A stretch of DNA of 64,000 bases from Enoplolaimus lenunculus (lineage: Eukaryota; Nematoda; Enoplea; Enoplida; Thoracostomopsidae). Location of the stretch: positions 31,253 through 95,252 of the forward strand of contig JASANG010000984.1 in NCBI GenBank assembly GCA_030248215.1, read 5' to 3'. The notes below the pieces were generated by a model. It had not been told where the DNA came from, did no database searches, and was given only the letters and a program-made list of their open reading frames with translations. Made by a program: the position numbers and the translations under genes. This document shows, piece after piece, positions 1-26,252 of the stretch (its first letter is position 1; the number at the start of each line of letters is the position of its first letter).

Positions 1-351
1 AAATTATGAGAAAGTTTATAGTTTGGGAAATCAACCGGGCGAAACCGAATCCACGATTTGACCGAATCCGAATCTATTGTTTATTCGCCGAATCCGAATC
101 TATTGTTTATTCGCCGAATCCAAATCCGAATCTTGCTTATTTCGAATTTGAGCAAACGTGTACATATTTCGTGCCCGACCTCAGTTCTAACATTTGTGAT
201 ATTAAACAAAAAATATTGATTTACATAACATGTTATTTAAAAAATTGTAATGTTTAAAAATGAAAAAATATTGTCAGACATTCTTGGATTTGGCTTTTGG
301 TTTCGGCCTTTTCGCAATCGAATCCGAACCTTTGTTGCTACCCTGGTTATA
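1..351. repeat. CGAATCCGAA-rich repeat, probably the right part of an inverted-repeat element
   Basis: The motif CGAATCCGAA recurs, and a 26-bp unit containing CCGAATCTATTG is repeated in tandem at about 68-120. The block ends near 351 in TTGCTACCCTGG, which resembles the end of a hAT-like element. Its left end would lie outside the window. It sits in the intron before the first visible ERM exon. The motif appears again as one copy near 875-900. Confidence 0.4.
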
Positions 352-388
352 GGTATAACGCCGCTGATTTAACATAATTATGCTTTAG

Positions 389-12985
<12,597 letters not shown>

Positions 12986-13174
12986 GTGTGAAAGTTAGTT
13001 TGTTTTGTTGTGTGTTTGAACTCAAAACAAGCAGTCAACATTTTTGGTACTAATTTTTTTGATCGGGTGTTTTTGGTTAGAATATTGCTGGTGTTACGCA
13101 GTTGAAGTGTAGTTCACCCACAAGGCATTGCGCTGTGGGTTGGCGTTCGTGGTTTGGTTAATGTTTAATAAGAA

Positions 13175-13180
13175 AATAAA
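13175..13180 (+). promoter_or_regulatory. Likely ERM poly(A) signal
   Basis: AATAAA lies about 190 bp after the ERM stop codon, in AT-rich sequence, and is the first canonical signal downstream of it. Confidence 0.6.
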
Positions 13181-13232
13181 ATCCGACTTATTTATGGAGA
13201 CGTTGGTGTAAATAGGTTATTATCGAGACAGA

Positions 13233-13300
13233 AGCTGAGATCACGATAGCTGAGAACTGAGATCACGATAGTTGGGAACTGAGATCACGATAGTTGAGTA
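13233..13300. repeat. Short tandem repeat, three copies of about 22 bp
   Basis: The unit GAGATCACGATAGYTGRGAA appears three times in a row just after the ERM 3' end. Confidence 0.8.
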
Positions 13301-14195
13301 GGACACTGGCCGCTTAGACTTAGTTTATTTTTTAAACTGTTGTCTAAAAAGGAGTTTGTTAATAAAATGGTTTCACAGTGTGTCTGGAAGTGATATTTTA
13401 AGATATTTTAAAATCCATTGGGACATTGGGACGTGAATGTAAGATTTCACTGACAAATATTTATTTTTGATTTTTTGCACGAATCACACTGTTGTTCTAG
13501 CTCCAGTGTTGAGTTTAACTGAACGCCTAATTTGTTACACTAGTAGAATGTGCGTTATTATGCATGAGTACTCCGCCTTTGGATGTGAGCAATATTTTGT
13601 GTAATATGTGCCCGTATTAATTTTCATATGTATGTATAGCATACAGCAATAATATGGATGTACAGGCAAAGCCTTTATTCCTATGCAGGCCAAGTAGTTC
13701 CGTTCCACTGACAGAACCAAGATTTTTCAATTGGTAGTTTAATTGTGGCGAAACTAAGAAATCTGAACGAATCCCATTGAGATTTAAGCTAACTTTGTTA
13801 CTCTGTCGATTAAACTTTTGACTCACGATAGTTGTGGTGAATGGTCTCCCCCTGTATGAAGTGTTGATTTTGATGTCTGTCACTGATCGCTAATGTTGCA
13901 GTAGTGTCTATCGCTATTTGGTACCGTGAGATTTGACAATGCGGATTTATTTTGCTCGCTCACAGCCGCGCCAATACCGTAGTGTTGTGTTAGTTATTAC
14001 AATAGTGGGTTGTGTATTCTTTGACAAGAGTATGTATGCAATTAGCTACGTTTTGCCAGGTGTAGAATGTACCTAACGCGTTATGTTTTCACCGTATCCC
14101 CTCATTTTTGATGGGGCTCTACGTCGCATGTATAGCACGTTTCTATCGTAATAATTTGTAGGATTACATATAAGCGGAACATTTTTTTACTCATA

Positions 14196-14292
14196 CCCCC
14201 CCCCCAAATCAAGGGTAAACCAAAAACGCGACGCGCGCAGGGTACAATCGTTTACACGCTGAATGTATCCGGTTGCATACTGTTGTCAAAAA
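14196..14292. mobile_element. Family C element, one end only
   Basis: The stretch from AAACCAAAAACGCGACGCG through GGGTACAATCGTTTACACGC to GTATCCGGTTGCATACTGTT matches the right halves of the C copies at 15661-15953 and 57066-57363. The other half was not found. Confidence 0.6.
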
Positions 14293-15507
14293 CAATTATC
14301 CGGTCTCTTCGTTGTGGTGAGTTGCTTTGCTTCAAAAGCTAAAATTAGTTCTAAAAATGCCGAACCAATAAATGCTATTGTCTGCATTCAACTGGTAGCA
14401 GTGCTTGCATTTATGTGGTGCCCTTATGTGATTTGCTTATTTTATTATAAGTTAGGTTGTACTTTGTATTGTATGTTGATTAATTCGCGTTTTGAGCGTT
14501 TGTTCGTACATTTATGTACATTGTTTCGAAGCGGAATACCTACAACAGGATGTATAAGCCTGGCATTAAAATATCACTATATTTCGTATAATTCACAAGT
14601 TTATTTATACTGATCACAAATTTGAACCGACACTGTTCATACAACCCTGCAATAACGACACTTCTCGTCTACCTGGGAAACAAAAGAAAAACTAGTCTAA
14701 GCTAACTGCAGTTCCCACTTTGCATAACTCCTGTTTTGCATAATTAGCATCAACCCACAAAACATCTTCAGCTTTCGCGACAAAGCCTTCTTCCTTGTAA
14801 ATTTAATAGACGCATGGATCGACTGGATATCCGGTTGCGCTTTAATATCTGTCGAATAACCGACACCGGTTGCACTGCATCCTGGGGCAACTGAAGAAGC
14901 TTAAGTTGTTTTATAATGAAACGAAATTAAAAATCCAAGCTAACAAACAATATAATTATATTATGTACTTTTTAATCAGTACCCAATACCAACAGTGCAC
15001 AAAATTTAGAAGCTGATGATTTTCGCTGTTCATTGAACTTTCAAAATTTGAATTTTTGATAAATTCGATTTTTGCGATCTTCATTGCGTAGAAAATTGTT
15101 TGTACCAAAGTTCAACAATTGGTATATCATCATAATTGGATGAGTTTTAGGAAAATGTCACTTGCGAAAACCGCACCTTGTGGGAAATGTTTATATTACC
15201 AGGATGATGACGTCTTGGCCTTCAAGACGAAGTGTATATACAGCATTATGATTAATTTTCTTCAAATATATACTTGTTGTTGTTGTTGTTGTAATGAAGT
15301 TAATAATTCAATTTTGTAATACACATAATATTATGTAAAGGTCTGCTGTATATGTATACTTTGACTGTACTTTTTGCTGCCAATTTTCAGTTGTTCATTG
15401 TTTTTTTTTGCTTTGGGTTCGCTGATTGGAACCTCTTATGTGTCTTTTATTTCTTTGTATTTTTTCTCGTTTGGTCACTGGTTTTCAGTTGCGAAGAACG
15501 AATCGTC

Positions 15508-16054
15508 ACTGTAAATTCCAATGAGTTGATTTTATCTCATAATTAATTGCATCCACTCAGTCGGAAGTCTAAGCTCTGAATTAGCTTTTTCAGAAGTCAT
15601 AATTCTGAATTGTATGAACTGATTTTGGGTTATCATTATTTACTGTTATCATGAGTGCGCGATACAAGAGTGTGCAACTCTTTGGGTTCCCCATGGTACA
15701 AAATGTACCACCGGGTGTTGCGTTTTTGGCCGACTCTTCCCCCCCTCCCTTTGTTTAGAGGGGGGTCGTTCTCACATGCAATAACCCTAAATTAAATTAC
15801 AAGCGGAGCAATTGGTTGCCGGAATAAAATGTCATGGTTTGCACAGGTTTTACCTCTCTCTAAATAAAAGAGGCGGGGGTAGGCTAAAAACGCAACACGT
15901 GCCGGGTACATTCTTTTCTACACAGAATGTACCCAGTTGCATACTCTTGTTAGTATACATCATCCACTCTTGCTGTTATTAACTCAGAAATAACCAAAAA
16001 TAACTAATTCTCTGTCGTGAGTTGATTAATCAATTCATTGGAATTTACAGTGAT
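15508..16054. mobile_element. Family B element split by a family C element
   Basis: The B ends are CACTGTAAATTCCAATGAGT (15508 on) and its inverted copy ending at about 16054. Inner B sequence (ACTCAGTCGGAAGTC, then TGTTATTAACTCAGAAATAA) matches the copies at 26677 and 32184. A C element (about 15661-15953) interrupts it: ACAAGAGTGTGCAACT at the left, GTTGCATACTCTTGT at the right, with GGTACAAAATGTACC and GGGTACATTC inside. C therefore moved after this B copy was in place. Confidence 0.75.
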
Positions 16055-16799
16055 GACACCACCCAACGCGAAGTAATAAGTGCATATACTGTTTGCATCA
16101 AAATGTAGCTTAACAAAACTGTTGAATTACGCGTACATATTTAATATTCGGCTACAGCAGGTTGAGAGTTTTAAAATCGTAGTTTCAAGCTTCACAAATT
16201 TCTCAGACTCAACCAGTTTCAATCGTAGTATCGGTCAGAACTACTCCAAGACTGTTATCCATACACGGTCTCATATTGGCATAAATGTCCACAAAATGTG
16301 TATCACAGGCGTTTTCAACTTTACTAATATACACATAGCTAACTTTACGAAAAACTTAAAAGTCTTAAAACATTAATAACTGCGAGCGCAGTGCGCATTC
16401 TTTGCTGCTAGTAACTTTTCGGCTATTGTACGCTTAACACCCCGCTAAGCCTAATAAGCTTAACCCTTTTGAACTATAAGCCTAAGCCTAAGTTACGTCG
16501 ATCAAAGTTTGAATTGAAATGTTTGAAACGTTTTTGAAGAACTGTACAAGAGCAGAGCCGGTCGCCTTTTCTTATTGGTGTAACAGAGTGTCTCTTAATA
16601 CTGTTGAACTCAATGTGTGAAACTTGCAATACTTACATTCTAATTGATGTTGTTGTTGTTGTTATTGTTACATACCTATTATTTTCAATTAGATTGTGTT
16701 CTTTATTCGACGCCATTTCAATACGTGTTTTGTTTGTTTAAAGTGATTTGTTCGTTTGCCTAACCAGTAGTCGTAAAAATACCAGGTATCCAAAAAAGC

Positions 16800-17400
16800 A
16801 CTAAAATTTGGCAAAAACCCGGCAAGGATGCATGGTCCCGACCCAAAAACCGAGACCGAGATTTTTTGGTCTCGATCTTCGGTCAATATTTGACCGTTAC
16901 CGAAAATAAAAATAAAACTATTTTTTTTCTAACAAATGTTTCGAATGTTGCTCTGTACATCTGTGTTTGTTCCATCATAGTAAGTTGATGGATCTACACA
17001 GAATTGTCAATTAGTTTATAATATTAAACTAAAAACCACTGTATAATTTTATTTTTAACAATAACAAAGACTGGCAGTAATCCGTTTTTGTGAACATTGA
17101 GCAGGAAACGGGAGCTTAGTGTTTCCTATGGTTACGGTTTGAAACCTACCGCGACCCAGGCAAAGACACCGAAACGAGCCAAATATTGAGACGGAGACCA
17201 CACATCTCTGAAAACCGGAAGGGCTTTTTGTCGTAAAACCGGAACAGTAATCGCATTTTTGTTGGAGTTCCGACCAGCACGAGATTACTAGTCGGGAACT
17301 GGATTTTTGGTTTCCGGTTTCGGTATTTTTTGAACTTTCCGGTTCCATTTCTTGTATTTTATAATTCCGGTTGCACCCTGCCGGTGTCCAGTAAATTAAT
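16800..17400. repeat. Degenerate repeat ending in a family I terminus
   Basis: The right end, TTCCGGTTGCACCCTG at about 17360-17376, is the inverted form of the family I end CAGGGTGCAACCGGAA. The left part has GAAACCGGAA and GACCGAGA motifs, but no clean matching left end was found. Confidence 0.4.
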
Positions 17401-18528
17401 ATCCGGTCACATCCTGTGACAAGTGTACAAGAGTGACGCGGTTACTAAAATTAGTAACGATCAACCTTAGTCAGAAGTAGTTTAACTTATAAAAACAATA
17501 CGTACTTAATCTGATTATCAAAGAATGGTTTTTTTACACCATTTGTGTGATTTTCTGTAGCATATTTCGGCTGAAAAGTTAAGGTTGAAAAAACTATGGT
17601 GCTTTCGTATAAAATGTGTCAATGTTCGAATATATTTTTGTGTCAGCTGTTTAACGTTTGATCTATACAGCGCTAGAAACGCAGTATAGTGTTTTATGAG
17701 CCAATTTGTTTTTTGTGTGTGAAAATTGCACGATCACTCACAATTTTTATGTTTGTCTTCTTTTTTGTGGAAATTAAGCTTGTGACGCCATGAGGAGAAA
17801 ATAGAACGAACATCGTGGGGGTGATAAAGCAAGTTAAGTTTCAAATTTCGGTAGTTTTTCAAGAGAAATGTAGAGTGTTTTCAATCGAAACGTGAAGCTA
17901 TTTTTGGCTTTCGTATGTTAGATTTGATAATTGATTTAGGACGGTATGGTAATGGTTCTAAATGGAACGATCCATTGTATTGATTGGATGTATTTTTTGG
18001 GGTTTTCGCCACAATTATATAATGAATCGAAAATAAAATAAGTTTCGGTCTAAGCTTTGAGGTGTAAGAGTAATATGGTAGTATGGACACTGGTGAGTTG
18101 ACTTCTGCGTTCAGTCATGTTGGGTGTAGTGTCGTTGAGACAGTAAACAAGTACCTGATCTTTGCTACTATAATTTTTGGCAGTGAGAGTGAGAATTAAG
18201 GCTAAATATTTTTATTATAGATTGTTTGTTTGTAGATTACCGATGCGATGAGACTTTAATGTATCTCAATTATTGCAAGATATTCCATATTATATTATAC
18301 ATTATGTTTTGTTTATTTTATTATTATTATTATTGCTTCTCGTCATTGCGTAATAACAAAATGTGCTGAAATGTGTGCGTTAATATGTTTATAATGGCGT
18401 TTTTGATGGTGCGAATTGGAATTACATAAGCCGGATGACTCTACTCTAAATTCAATACGTGACCGAATGTTTTAAAGTGGGGCTTAGTGGTATTGAAACT
18501 TGATGTTTAGGTTTCAGACGGGGGCAGA

Positions 18529-18743
18529 TATTCTCAAATGTATATAGCAACTATCATCAGTTAGTAATAGGTTTTTTGAACTCACTAGCTTTTGCAGTTG
18601 TTTGAACTCAAAATTACTCAACAGCAGCGAGCAAATAATCGTTTGTGAAAATGAGCTGAGTTTTCAACCTCAGCATTCACTGGTTTGTAAGTTAGAAGAT
18701 CTGTCAGCAACTGGCGATAGGTGCAACGCGTGTCTGAGAATAC
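18529..18743. mobile_element. Family G inverted-repeat element
   Basis: The left end TATTCTCAAATGTATATAGC followed by ACTATCATCAGTT is mirrored on the right by GCAACTGGCGATAGGTGC and GTCTGAGAATAC. The same pair of blocks brackets the copy at 38736-39136 and occurs in part at 48008-48215. Confidence 0.65.
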
Positions 18744-19900
18744 GGACCAGGATTATAAACCTATGCTCTTGTTTCGAAGCTATGTGCGGTTGGCTCTAGA
18801 ATTACCCGATGTCTGTCGTAATTAACGATTTGAGACATTTTAGTGAGGTTGTGGAAAGTCCTTGAGCGCTTCCCATTCGGGTGTTTGTATACGTACCTAA
18901 CTACCTATTAGTGATGGAATAGAAACACATTTATATGAGTAATTTCTAAACGTGTCTGTGAAAAATGGATTTTCATTATCTACTTTCACTTGTGAATTAA
19001 ATTTACATTGTCTTTCGTTTATATACTCTAGCGTGTTTGCATGGCAGCGACACAAGGCACTGTGTGTGGTGCATATCTGCGAGTTATCTTTGAACAGATT
19101 GGTCCAGTAGGTAAATTTAGCTACAGTGGCCCACTTATGGATTTAGGACTATTTTATTCATTAAGAGTCGGGTCCATGCCAACTATCAGGGTCTGCCCTT
19201 AAGTGTGGCGCTAAGCTTAAGTAAGCGTCGACGCTGAATCAGCTGATCTCGGAATGGAACGGTCCTTACTTCACGTCCCTCAACAACCGTAGTTAAGGGA
19301 GATGTCATCTATTTTTTAAAGGCTGAGCCCATTTTTGTAGTATAGGAGTATATACCAAAATTACATTTTTATCTTGTCATGATTACAATTACACGGAATT
19401 TATTCCTTTGCACCGGCACGTGAACAACAAATTTGGCTGAATAAATTGGGGTAACTTGGTTTGCAGTTTATGATGCAACGGACAGTTTCATGTCAGTATT
19501 TAATACATAAATGGACAGAAATTAATCGTAGTACATTTGATGCAAGAAGACATATTCAGGCTCTGATACTGGCAGAAATGCGTGGATAATAGCAATCTTT
19601 AAAACACACTTTAGTGTTGGATTTGACACAATCCGCCTAAAGCTTAAACAGGACTTAGTCGTATCGTAAGCCAAAAAACCTCAATGTTACTCTGGGTGTA
19701 TGCTCCTGTGTACATGCCGCACAAAGGCCTACCGGCAGATATAACAGGCAAAATTTGGGCTAATAAAAACTGCTTGGCTTTGTTTCCGATATTATTCATT
19801 ACAGTTACACTTCTGTTGCCTTAAACTTTTTAAATGCTTCGAGGAATCGCTCTGAATATCCTCTATCACATACATTCACAGCCTATACTCTGTATTAACA

Positions 19901-20354
19901 CGGTGCAACCAGAGCTGAAAACTACCGTAGCCAGTGGGAGGTGAACAAAATTTACCGCAGCCGGAGGTTCACACCGGAGGCCCATGTATAGAACAGGGGC
20001 GGATCGTTTTCCGGAGGTGGCTATAATAGAGTCAGTTTAAGCTTTAGACTAATTTTTTGCTTAGGCTTAGGAATAGGCTCATCCATACGCTAAGGCTTAG
20101 GAATATGCTTATAAGGAATATGCTTATACTACTGTTCCGGCCTGGTTCTATATATGGGCCACAGCGGAGATGAGGCGAAATTTGGTAATCTAAAATGAAC
20201 TTACAAATTTTAGCAAATATTTTTAAGGCGCTGTTAAATGTTTTTTTTTGGTTTTACGCTTATCTTTTACGAAATCTCGGCATTTTTCCTCGAAAATGGT
20301 ACCGAAAGTTAACACGAAACAGACTAAGCGACCAAGGCCACCGCTTGCACCCTG
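19901..20354. mobile_element. Family I (hAT-like) element containing a family D element
   Basis: The outer ends are CGGTGCAACCAGAG on the left and the inverted CGCTTGCACCCTG on the right. Inside, 19979-20160 is a whole D element with ends GGCCCATGTATAGAACAGGG and the inverted TTCTATATATGGGCC, and with several CTTAGG hexamers between them. D therefore inserted into I. No clear 8-bp target duplication was seen for the outer element. Confidence 0.65.
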
Positions 20355-20397
20355 TTCTGTAAAGATGAGAGAACAGTGACACTTTTAGCTGTGCTGT

Positions 20398-23300
20398 TCA
20401 TGAAATTACACAAGTCATGGACGAATTAGCGGTTTTGATGTGACAAATTTGTGGACTGTCCAAAATAAGCAATAATTTGACTGCAGTTTTCTTCAAATAT
20501 CCGTCTTGCGTTTGCCGTTGGATCCAGTCGCGATGTTGTGCCACTATTGGTTGATGAACAAGTGCAATCGACTGCATATCTTCGAGAACGCTTGCAATGT
20601 GTGATTTTGCACTTATCAGGGTGCAACTTCCGATCATTAGATTAAGGATGCGACGTCCTTCGACGGGACTTGACATTGCGATGCATTTCATAACGTTGTC
20701 GAGTAGCATCCACATTGCTTCTTGTTCATCACTGTTGCGTAGAATTACTTCGTAGTAACCTGTAATTTAAACGCCAGTAATTTATTTTGGAAGGGTATAA
20801 CCTAGTGTGAAACTGTATTGTCGACCAAGGGAAGCGAGCGAAAAAAATTTTTAATGCAATGAAGGTTAGGGTAAAATACAAATTTATTCTCTTTTTGGGT
20901 AGGAAAAAGTTTCAGGAGGATTATTTCTCTGTCCTCTTCAAGTGTATAACGACCGGTGTCATTTTGGCTACATTTTCAACTCAGGTTGAGTTAAACTAAC
21001 GGTCTGAAAGTTTCATGGTTTTTGTTCAGTTTTATAAAAAATACTCAATTTCTGACGCAAATTTATTAGTCGGCTTGTATCCTTATATAAATTCAGGATT
21101 GCGATCGAATATTCCGGTATCGATATGTAGGGTACGTATCATTTTTCCCCACTCAATTTTGAGTTGATACATCCTACATTGTTTTAAGGACGGAAAGAGC
21201 AAGTGAAAATGAATTCGAATTCAGATACGAAAATTGGAATTTGATTCCGACTAAACTGTGTTTCAGTTGTTTACCCCATATTTGCTCAATTTTTAACCAA
21301 AATCTGCTTTGAAACAGTCAAAAAATTACAACTCTCAGTCTACTTTCACTGCTCATCAAATCTATGGTTTGAGAAGTTCAACCACAATATCCTGCCAATA
21401 TTTTTGTTTTCATTTTGCAGTTCACTGGATTCTTTTTTGATTTTCAGTTAAAATTATAATACTGAATTTGAATAATTCAAAACCTGATTTTTAGATCAAA
21501 CGATTATATACATTTTGGCCCAACAGGGCCGGAACAGTAGTAAAAGCATATTCCTAAGCCTAAGCCTAAGCCCAAGCGTAGGTCTAAGCCTAAGTGTAAG
21601 GATGAGCGTATTCCTAAGCCTAAGCCTAAGCGTAAGTATGAGCCTAATCCTAAGCCTAAGAAAGTTAGTCTAAAGCGTAAACTTGCTCTATTACAGCCCC
21701 GCCGAGCCTACATTTTTATTGCAGCCATAAGATTACTTTTTAGTTTCTCGGCTTTTTAACACTATCTTTATACGATTATTACATTCATTATGTACTTTAT
21801 GGGGCGTTTCGTTTGCCTTTCTACTGCAATTTAGTCTTTTATAACCTTTACCAAGACTAATTTCATGCTTAGGCTTAGGCTTAGGTTTAAAATTATCCAA
21901 CACTGAGGCTTAGACTTTTAGCTAGCAATATAGTATACTGTTACATGCCATAATTTACCATCGGCTCGAGCATTGGGAACGAATTTAACTTTTACTCGAT
22001 GAACCGAGCCCCCACAAGTGTTTTACCTTCGCCTTTACCATACAGTAACTCAGGCTTATTTTCAGCAATTGCGTCAAATACAGTCACTAAACTTGGAACG
22101 TCAGACGCTTTAATTGAATCTGATAGAAAGTTTACTTCAAGCATATCGACGTGATGTTGTCGTAGAACTCGGCTATCATAGCGTGCAACTGCGATTACTA
22201 AGCTAAAGTATGTAAAAAATTAATTTTGGTAATTTGGCTACAAATAAAATAGTCGTTTCTACGCTGCGAAAAATGGTGAGTCAAATTGACTGTTTCCGAA
22301 ATTGGCTTTTCCGGACTACACACAAACTGAGTCAAATTTGACTCCGCCAGAGTCGAATGCGACCCATTGAGCAACTCAGTAAGTTGAAGTTGACTGTGGC
22401 ATAGTCGGAAAATGTTAATTTGATTCACCATTTTTTGCAGTGTAGTGGCCGACAACTGTTGTGTAGCACGTATCACCAGCGAGCAATCGGTTTTTAATTA
22501 AGCGAACAACGATTGGCTATGAAACCGGAAGTTTTTCAAATCGCACGGTGGGTCCAAAATGCAGGAACGATGCTAAACTTAGAAACACACCGTCGTTTGT
22601 CCAGAGGTTACATTGCATTTGACCAACTGGCAAAAAGTGCTGCATACATTTGAGAATACGGCCAGAAATGGCGGAAAAGTATTTAAAAGTTTTATTTTGA
22701 ACATTTGGGGTTAGTAGCGGAAGTACTCCTCGTGTGAGGGTATGCCTAATTTTACAAAGATCCTGTGTTGTTGTAGATTTTGATTTATTTCGATAAATAT
22801 TTAAAAATTTAGTAGTCTGAGGTGTAATTTATATACTTATTCGTCTAAAACATTTTAAAAATCACAAATAATTGACACCAAGTGCAGGTTCTGTTCCTTA
22901 CAATTTAATGAAATGATTGTAGTTTATCTTGAAATATATTATGACCATTTCTAAATATACAGTGCTAGTTTGTCATACTTTGTAAAAACTTAAACTTAAA
23001 TTATAGCTTAACTTAACTTGAATATGAGTTTTAGTAAAACTTAAATGGCTGGACTGACTAACGAAAAGCTTTAAGTTTAATTTAAACATAGTTATAAGTA
23101 TAGGACGAGTTTAAGCTGTACTTTATTCTTAGTTTCAGATATTAGCGCGCCTCTAAAAAACTATGTAATTTCTAATAATCCGTTAAGTTTCAGTTAGTTT
23201 AGTTAATCTAGAAAGTTAGTTTAATACTGCTAGATTAGCTTTTAAGCTTAAATCGAGTTAGTTTAAGTTTTTACACAGATTTAGATCCTGATTATATAAT

Positions 23301-25399
23301 GCAATTAAAACATTTTACTTGTATGTTTCGTATGGAAAATGATTAATGCCATATTCGAAAACTTCGTTGAAAACTGCTCCAATTTCAAGTTTTGCAAACG
23401 GAAATAAATTTGTCAACACTGTTACTCCGGATGCTGTTGGATGTTTCAGTTGAAATTCGCCAATCGTTTCCGCATAATCTCCACATTTGCTGCAAAAGTG
23501 GGCCAATGTAAAGAACAGGGGCTGAACAGTAATATAAGCGTATCCGTTAGCCTAAGCCTAAGCCTAAGAATGAGCAAATTCCTAAACCTAAACCTAGGCA
23601 TAAGCCAAGCAAAAAAATAGTCTAAAGCTAAGCTTACTCTTTTCTGGTCCACAGAAGAACGTTCCGTTCCTGATGTTTACATGGGCCGAAATGTGTAATA
23701 AAAATACGCTAAAATGCAGCTAATCGTTAATTTATTTTCTAGAATTTTTGCAACTTTAGCGCAAACTGTAATACCGTGTACAGTGGATATACCGTGAGGT
23801 ACTAAATTGCAAACTGCAAATTGTACATAATGCAATAAAATACTTTATAAGCAGTGTTTAACAATTACTACGCGTATGCGCAACACACAAGACGTCAGAA
23901 ACCCATCGGGTTCGAGCGGTAATCACCTAAAGCTGAGCGGTTATGGAAACACCTCACCCCGACAAAAAGCGATTGGAATCCTGTCTCGAGATTAGATATT
24001 ATGCGAAATAGAAAATTTTCATACGAGAAAAGGCTAAAAATTTAAAAATACACACACTTTTCTGTAGCAATTTTCACCTATTATGCTCTCTTGCTGTAAA
24101 GTTGCTTTCAAGTTTACCACTAAATACTTAGCTACGACCCTTGACTACGAATACGGAAGCGTCATCCTCAGCCAGTTTTAGGGGCATCGCGTTTTTCTAA
24201 CAGGACAGCAATTCAGTAGGCTAGGACTTTAGACTAATTGTCACACATTTAGGCAAATGTTGCAAATTAGTCGCCTGAAAATCAATGGCCAATGTTACTT
24301 TGACCGGCGTAACTGTAGATTAAGCGTATCCCTAAGCCTAAGTCTAAGCCTATGCGTTGCAAAACTGAGTTCTGAAGCCTAAAGCCTAAGTCTAAGCTTA
24401 ACCCAGGCAACAAATGTATCCTAGAATCTAAACCTACTGTTTTATAGACCCACCAGTAATCTGGACGCCCGTTTTAACATGGGCCAAACCAATAAACAAA
24501 GCACTTACTGTGGATACTCAACCACCAACGTTTCGAACAGAAGTTCTTTCGCTTGTTCCGTTACCGGATCAAAATCACATTCACACACCGTTGTTTTCAA
24601 TCTACATCCGGTTCCGTCACGCTCAACATCCGCTAATCGTTTCGATATCAGATTAACATTATCAACGCACGCAAGTAGTAAATCTGACGCCGATTCTCCG
24701 TAGCTGTCTGCGTTTGAAATCAGCTGATATACGCTTCTTTCGTGAAGATTTAAGCTTTTTAGCTTAAACGAAGTTTGATGTTTGCTTGCGAGATTTTTGC
24801 TCAAATTTTGATTTTTCTTTCTTTCAAATTCAACTGGAACTTTCGTGAGATGTGCTGTCGGTTGTTGTTCGCCGACAACAATTTGAGTCGCTGCCGTTGA
24901 CAGAATATGTTTAGTTCCGGCGGATGTCACCAGCCGTGTGTTTCCACCTGTATCCGGTTGCTCAATTGCGATAATTGTAGATGGACGATTTCTGGTTCCG
25001 GTTCTTCCAATTGAATGACTCATTGGTCGTCCACGGGTCGATTTTGTGTCTTCGTTCAAAGTTGAGTTGATTCCGCGCATGGTTGTGTTTTCGTTGATTA
25101 CGTGTCCATTTTCTATGACATTTCCGATGTTTCTGTTTCCGGTCGAGTTGATGCCAGATGTTTCGCTACTGGAGTTGCTGTCGCCGCTTTCGCTGTACGT
25201 ATCGTCGCTGTCACTGTCTGAGCTCGAGGTGTCAGAATCGTTTTCGTCTAAAAATATACTTAAAAAATTTAAATTTAAAATGTTGTTACTATATATAAAA
25301 TAATAAATAAATAAATAAAAAAATAAATAAGTAAATATATAAATAAATAAAATAAATATTTATTTATTTATTTACTTATTAACCTATTTATTTATTTAC

Positions 25400-25438
<39 letters not shown>

Positions 25439-26217
25439 TTATTTATATATTTATAAAGAATTTTGGTCCCATGTATAGAACAGGGTAGGATCGTTTTCCC
25501 GCTGGGTTGTATAATAGAGTTTAAGCTTTAGACTCACTTTTTCCTTACGCTTACACTTAGGCTTAGGCTAAGGAATATGATTATACTACTGTTCCGGCCC
25601 TGTTCTATACATGGGTCGCATTTTGTATTTTTGACACAATTGTTTTGGAAAATGACACGTACATCTCAACCGGACACTTGCGTGTCTACAAAACGGTATC
25701 GCAGCGTGCAATACAGCAGCATAGGCATCTCTCAACCGGCGACTTTCTTGATCATTGTAAAACCGCGACGCCACTGCCGTATTTGCCATATGCGTCAAAA
25801 ATTGAACGGTAATTTTTCGAACGCAAGTTTCAACCACATCTGGTTCAATTAAATTTGAACTCGAGTTAAATTGCTCAATTTTTCGATGACTCGACATTAA
25901 GAAATGAGCAACTGCGTGCAACAGTGTGGCTCGTTCGTCTGCAGTGAACGTGGGTTTAATGAAATGTACGTCCAACTCTGATAGTACGATCCAGTTGTAC
26001 GGAGTCGGTGTTAGAAGGGCGGTTTTGAATAAGTAGGCTGTGGAATGGCTACAGCCTCCTGTTTGAAGTGTTGACAACAACAGCGCTACTGCAGTGTGAA
26101 ATTGTTGTCGTTTGTGTTCCGGTAGGTCTGATTCGCTGAAAATGAAATTGCAAAATATATATTATATATATTAAAAATATATATATTTATTGATTTATTT
26201 ATTTATTTATAAATAAA

Positions 26218-26252
<35 letters not shown>

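Larger units (their letters stand above)
12986..20397. other. Intergenic region between ERM and the unrecognised minus-strand gene
   Basis: No exon with coding character was seen on either strand. The spacer holds the ERM poly(A) signal, small tandem repeats, and inverted-repeat elements listed separately (C, B with C inside, G, I with D inside). Short triplet runs occur at about 15281-15295 (TTG) and 18315-18335 (ATT). It lies beyond the 3' ends of both flanking genes, which converge on it. Confidence 0.6.

Noticed and set aside
14263-14613. 116-codon plus-strand frame
   Set aside because: No ATG start, overlaps a family C end, no domain; random open frame in an AT-rich spacer.
22500-22665. 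Possible extra exon of the minus-strand gene
   Set aside because: No frame stays open with fitting splice phases; part of the stretch is a family G end.
25586-26080. Minus-strand frame as a separate gene running to 25586
   Set aside because: It is exon 4 of the unrecognised gene; the part beyond the donor at 25662 reads into a D element.
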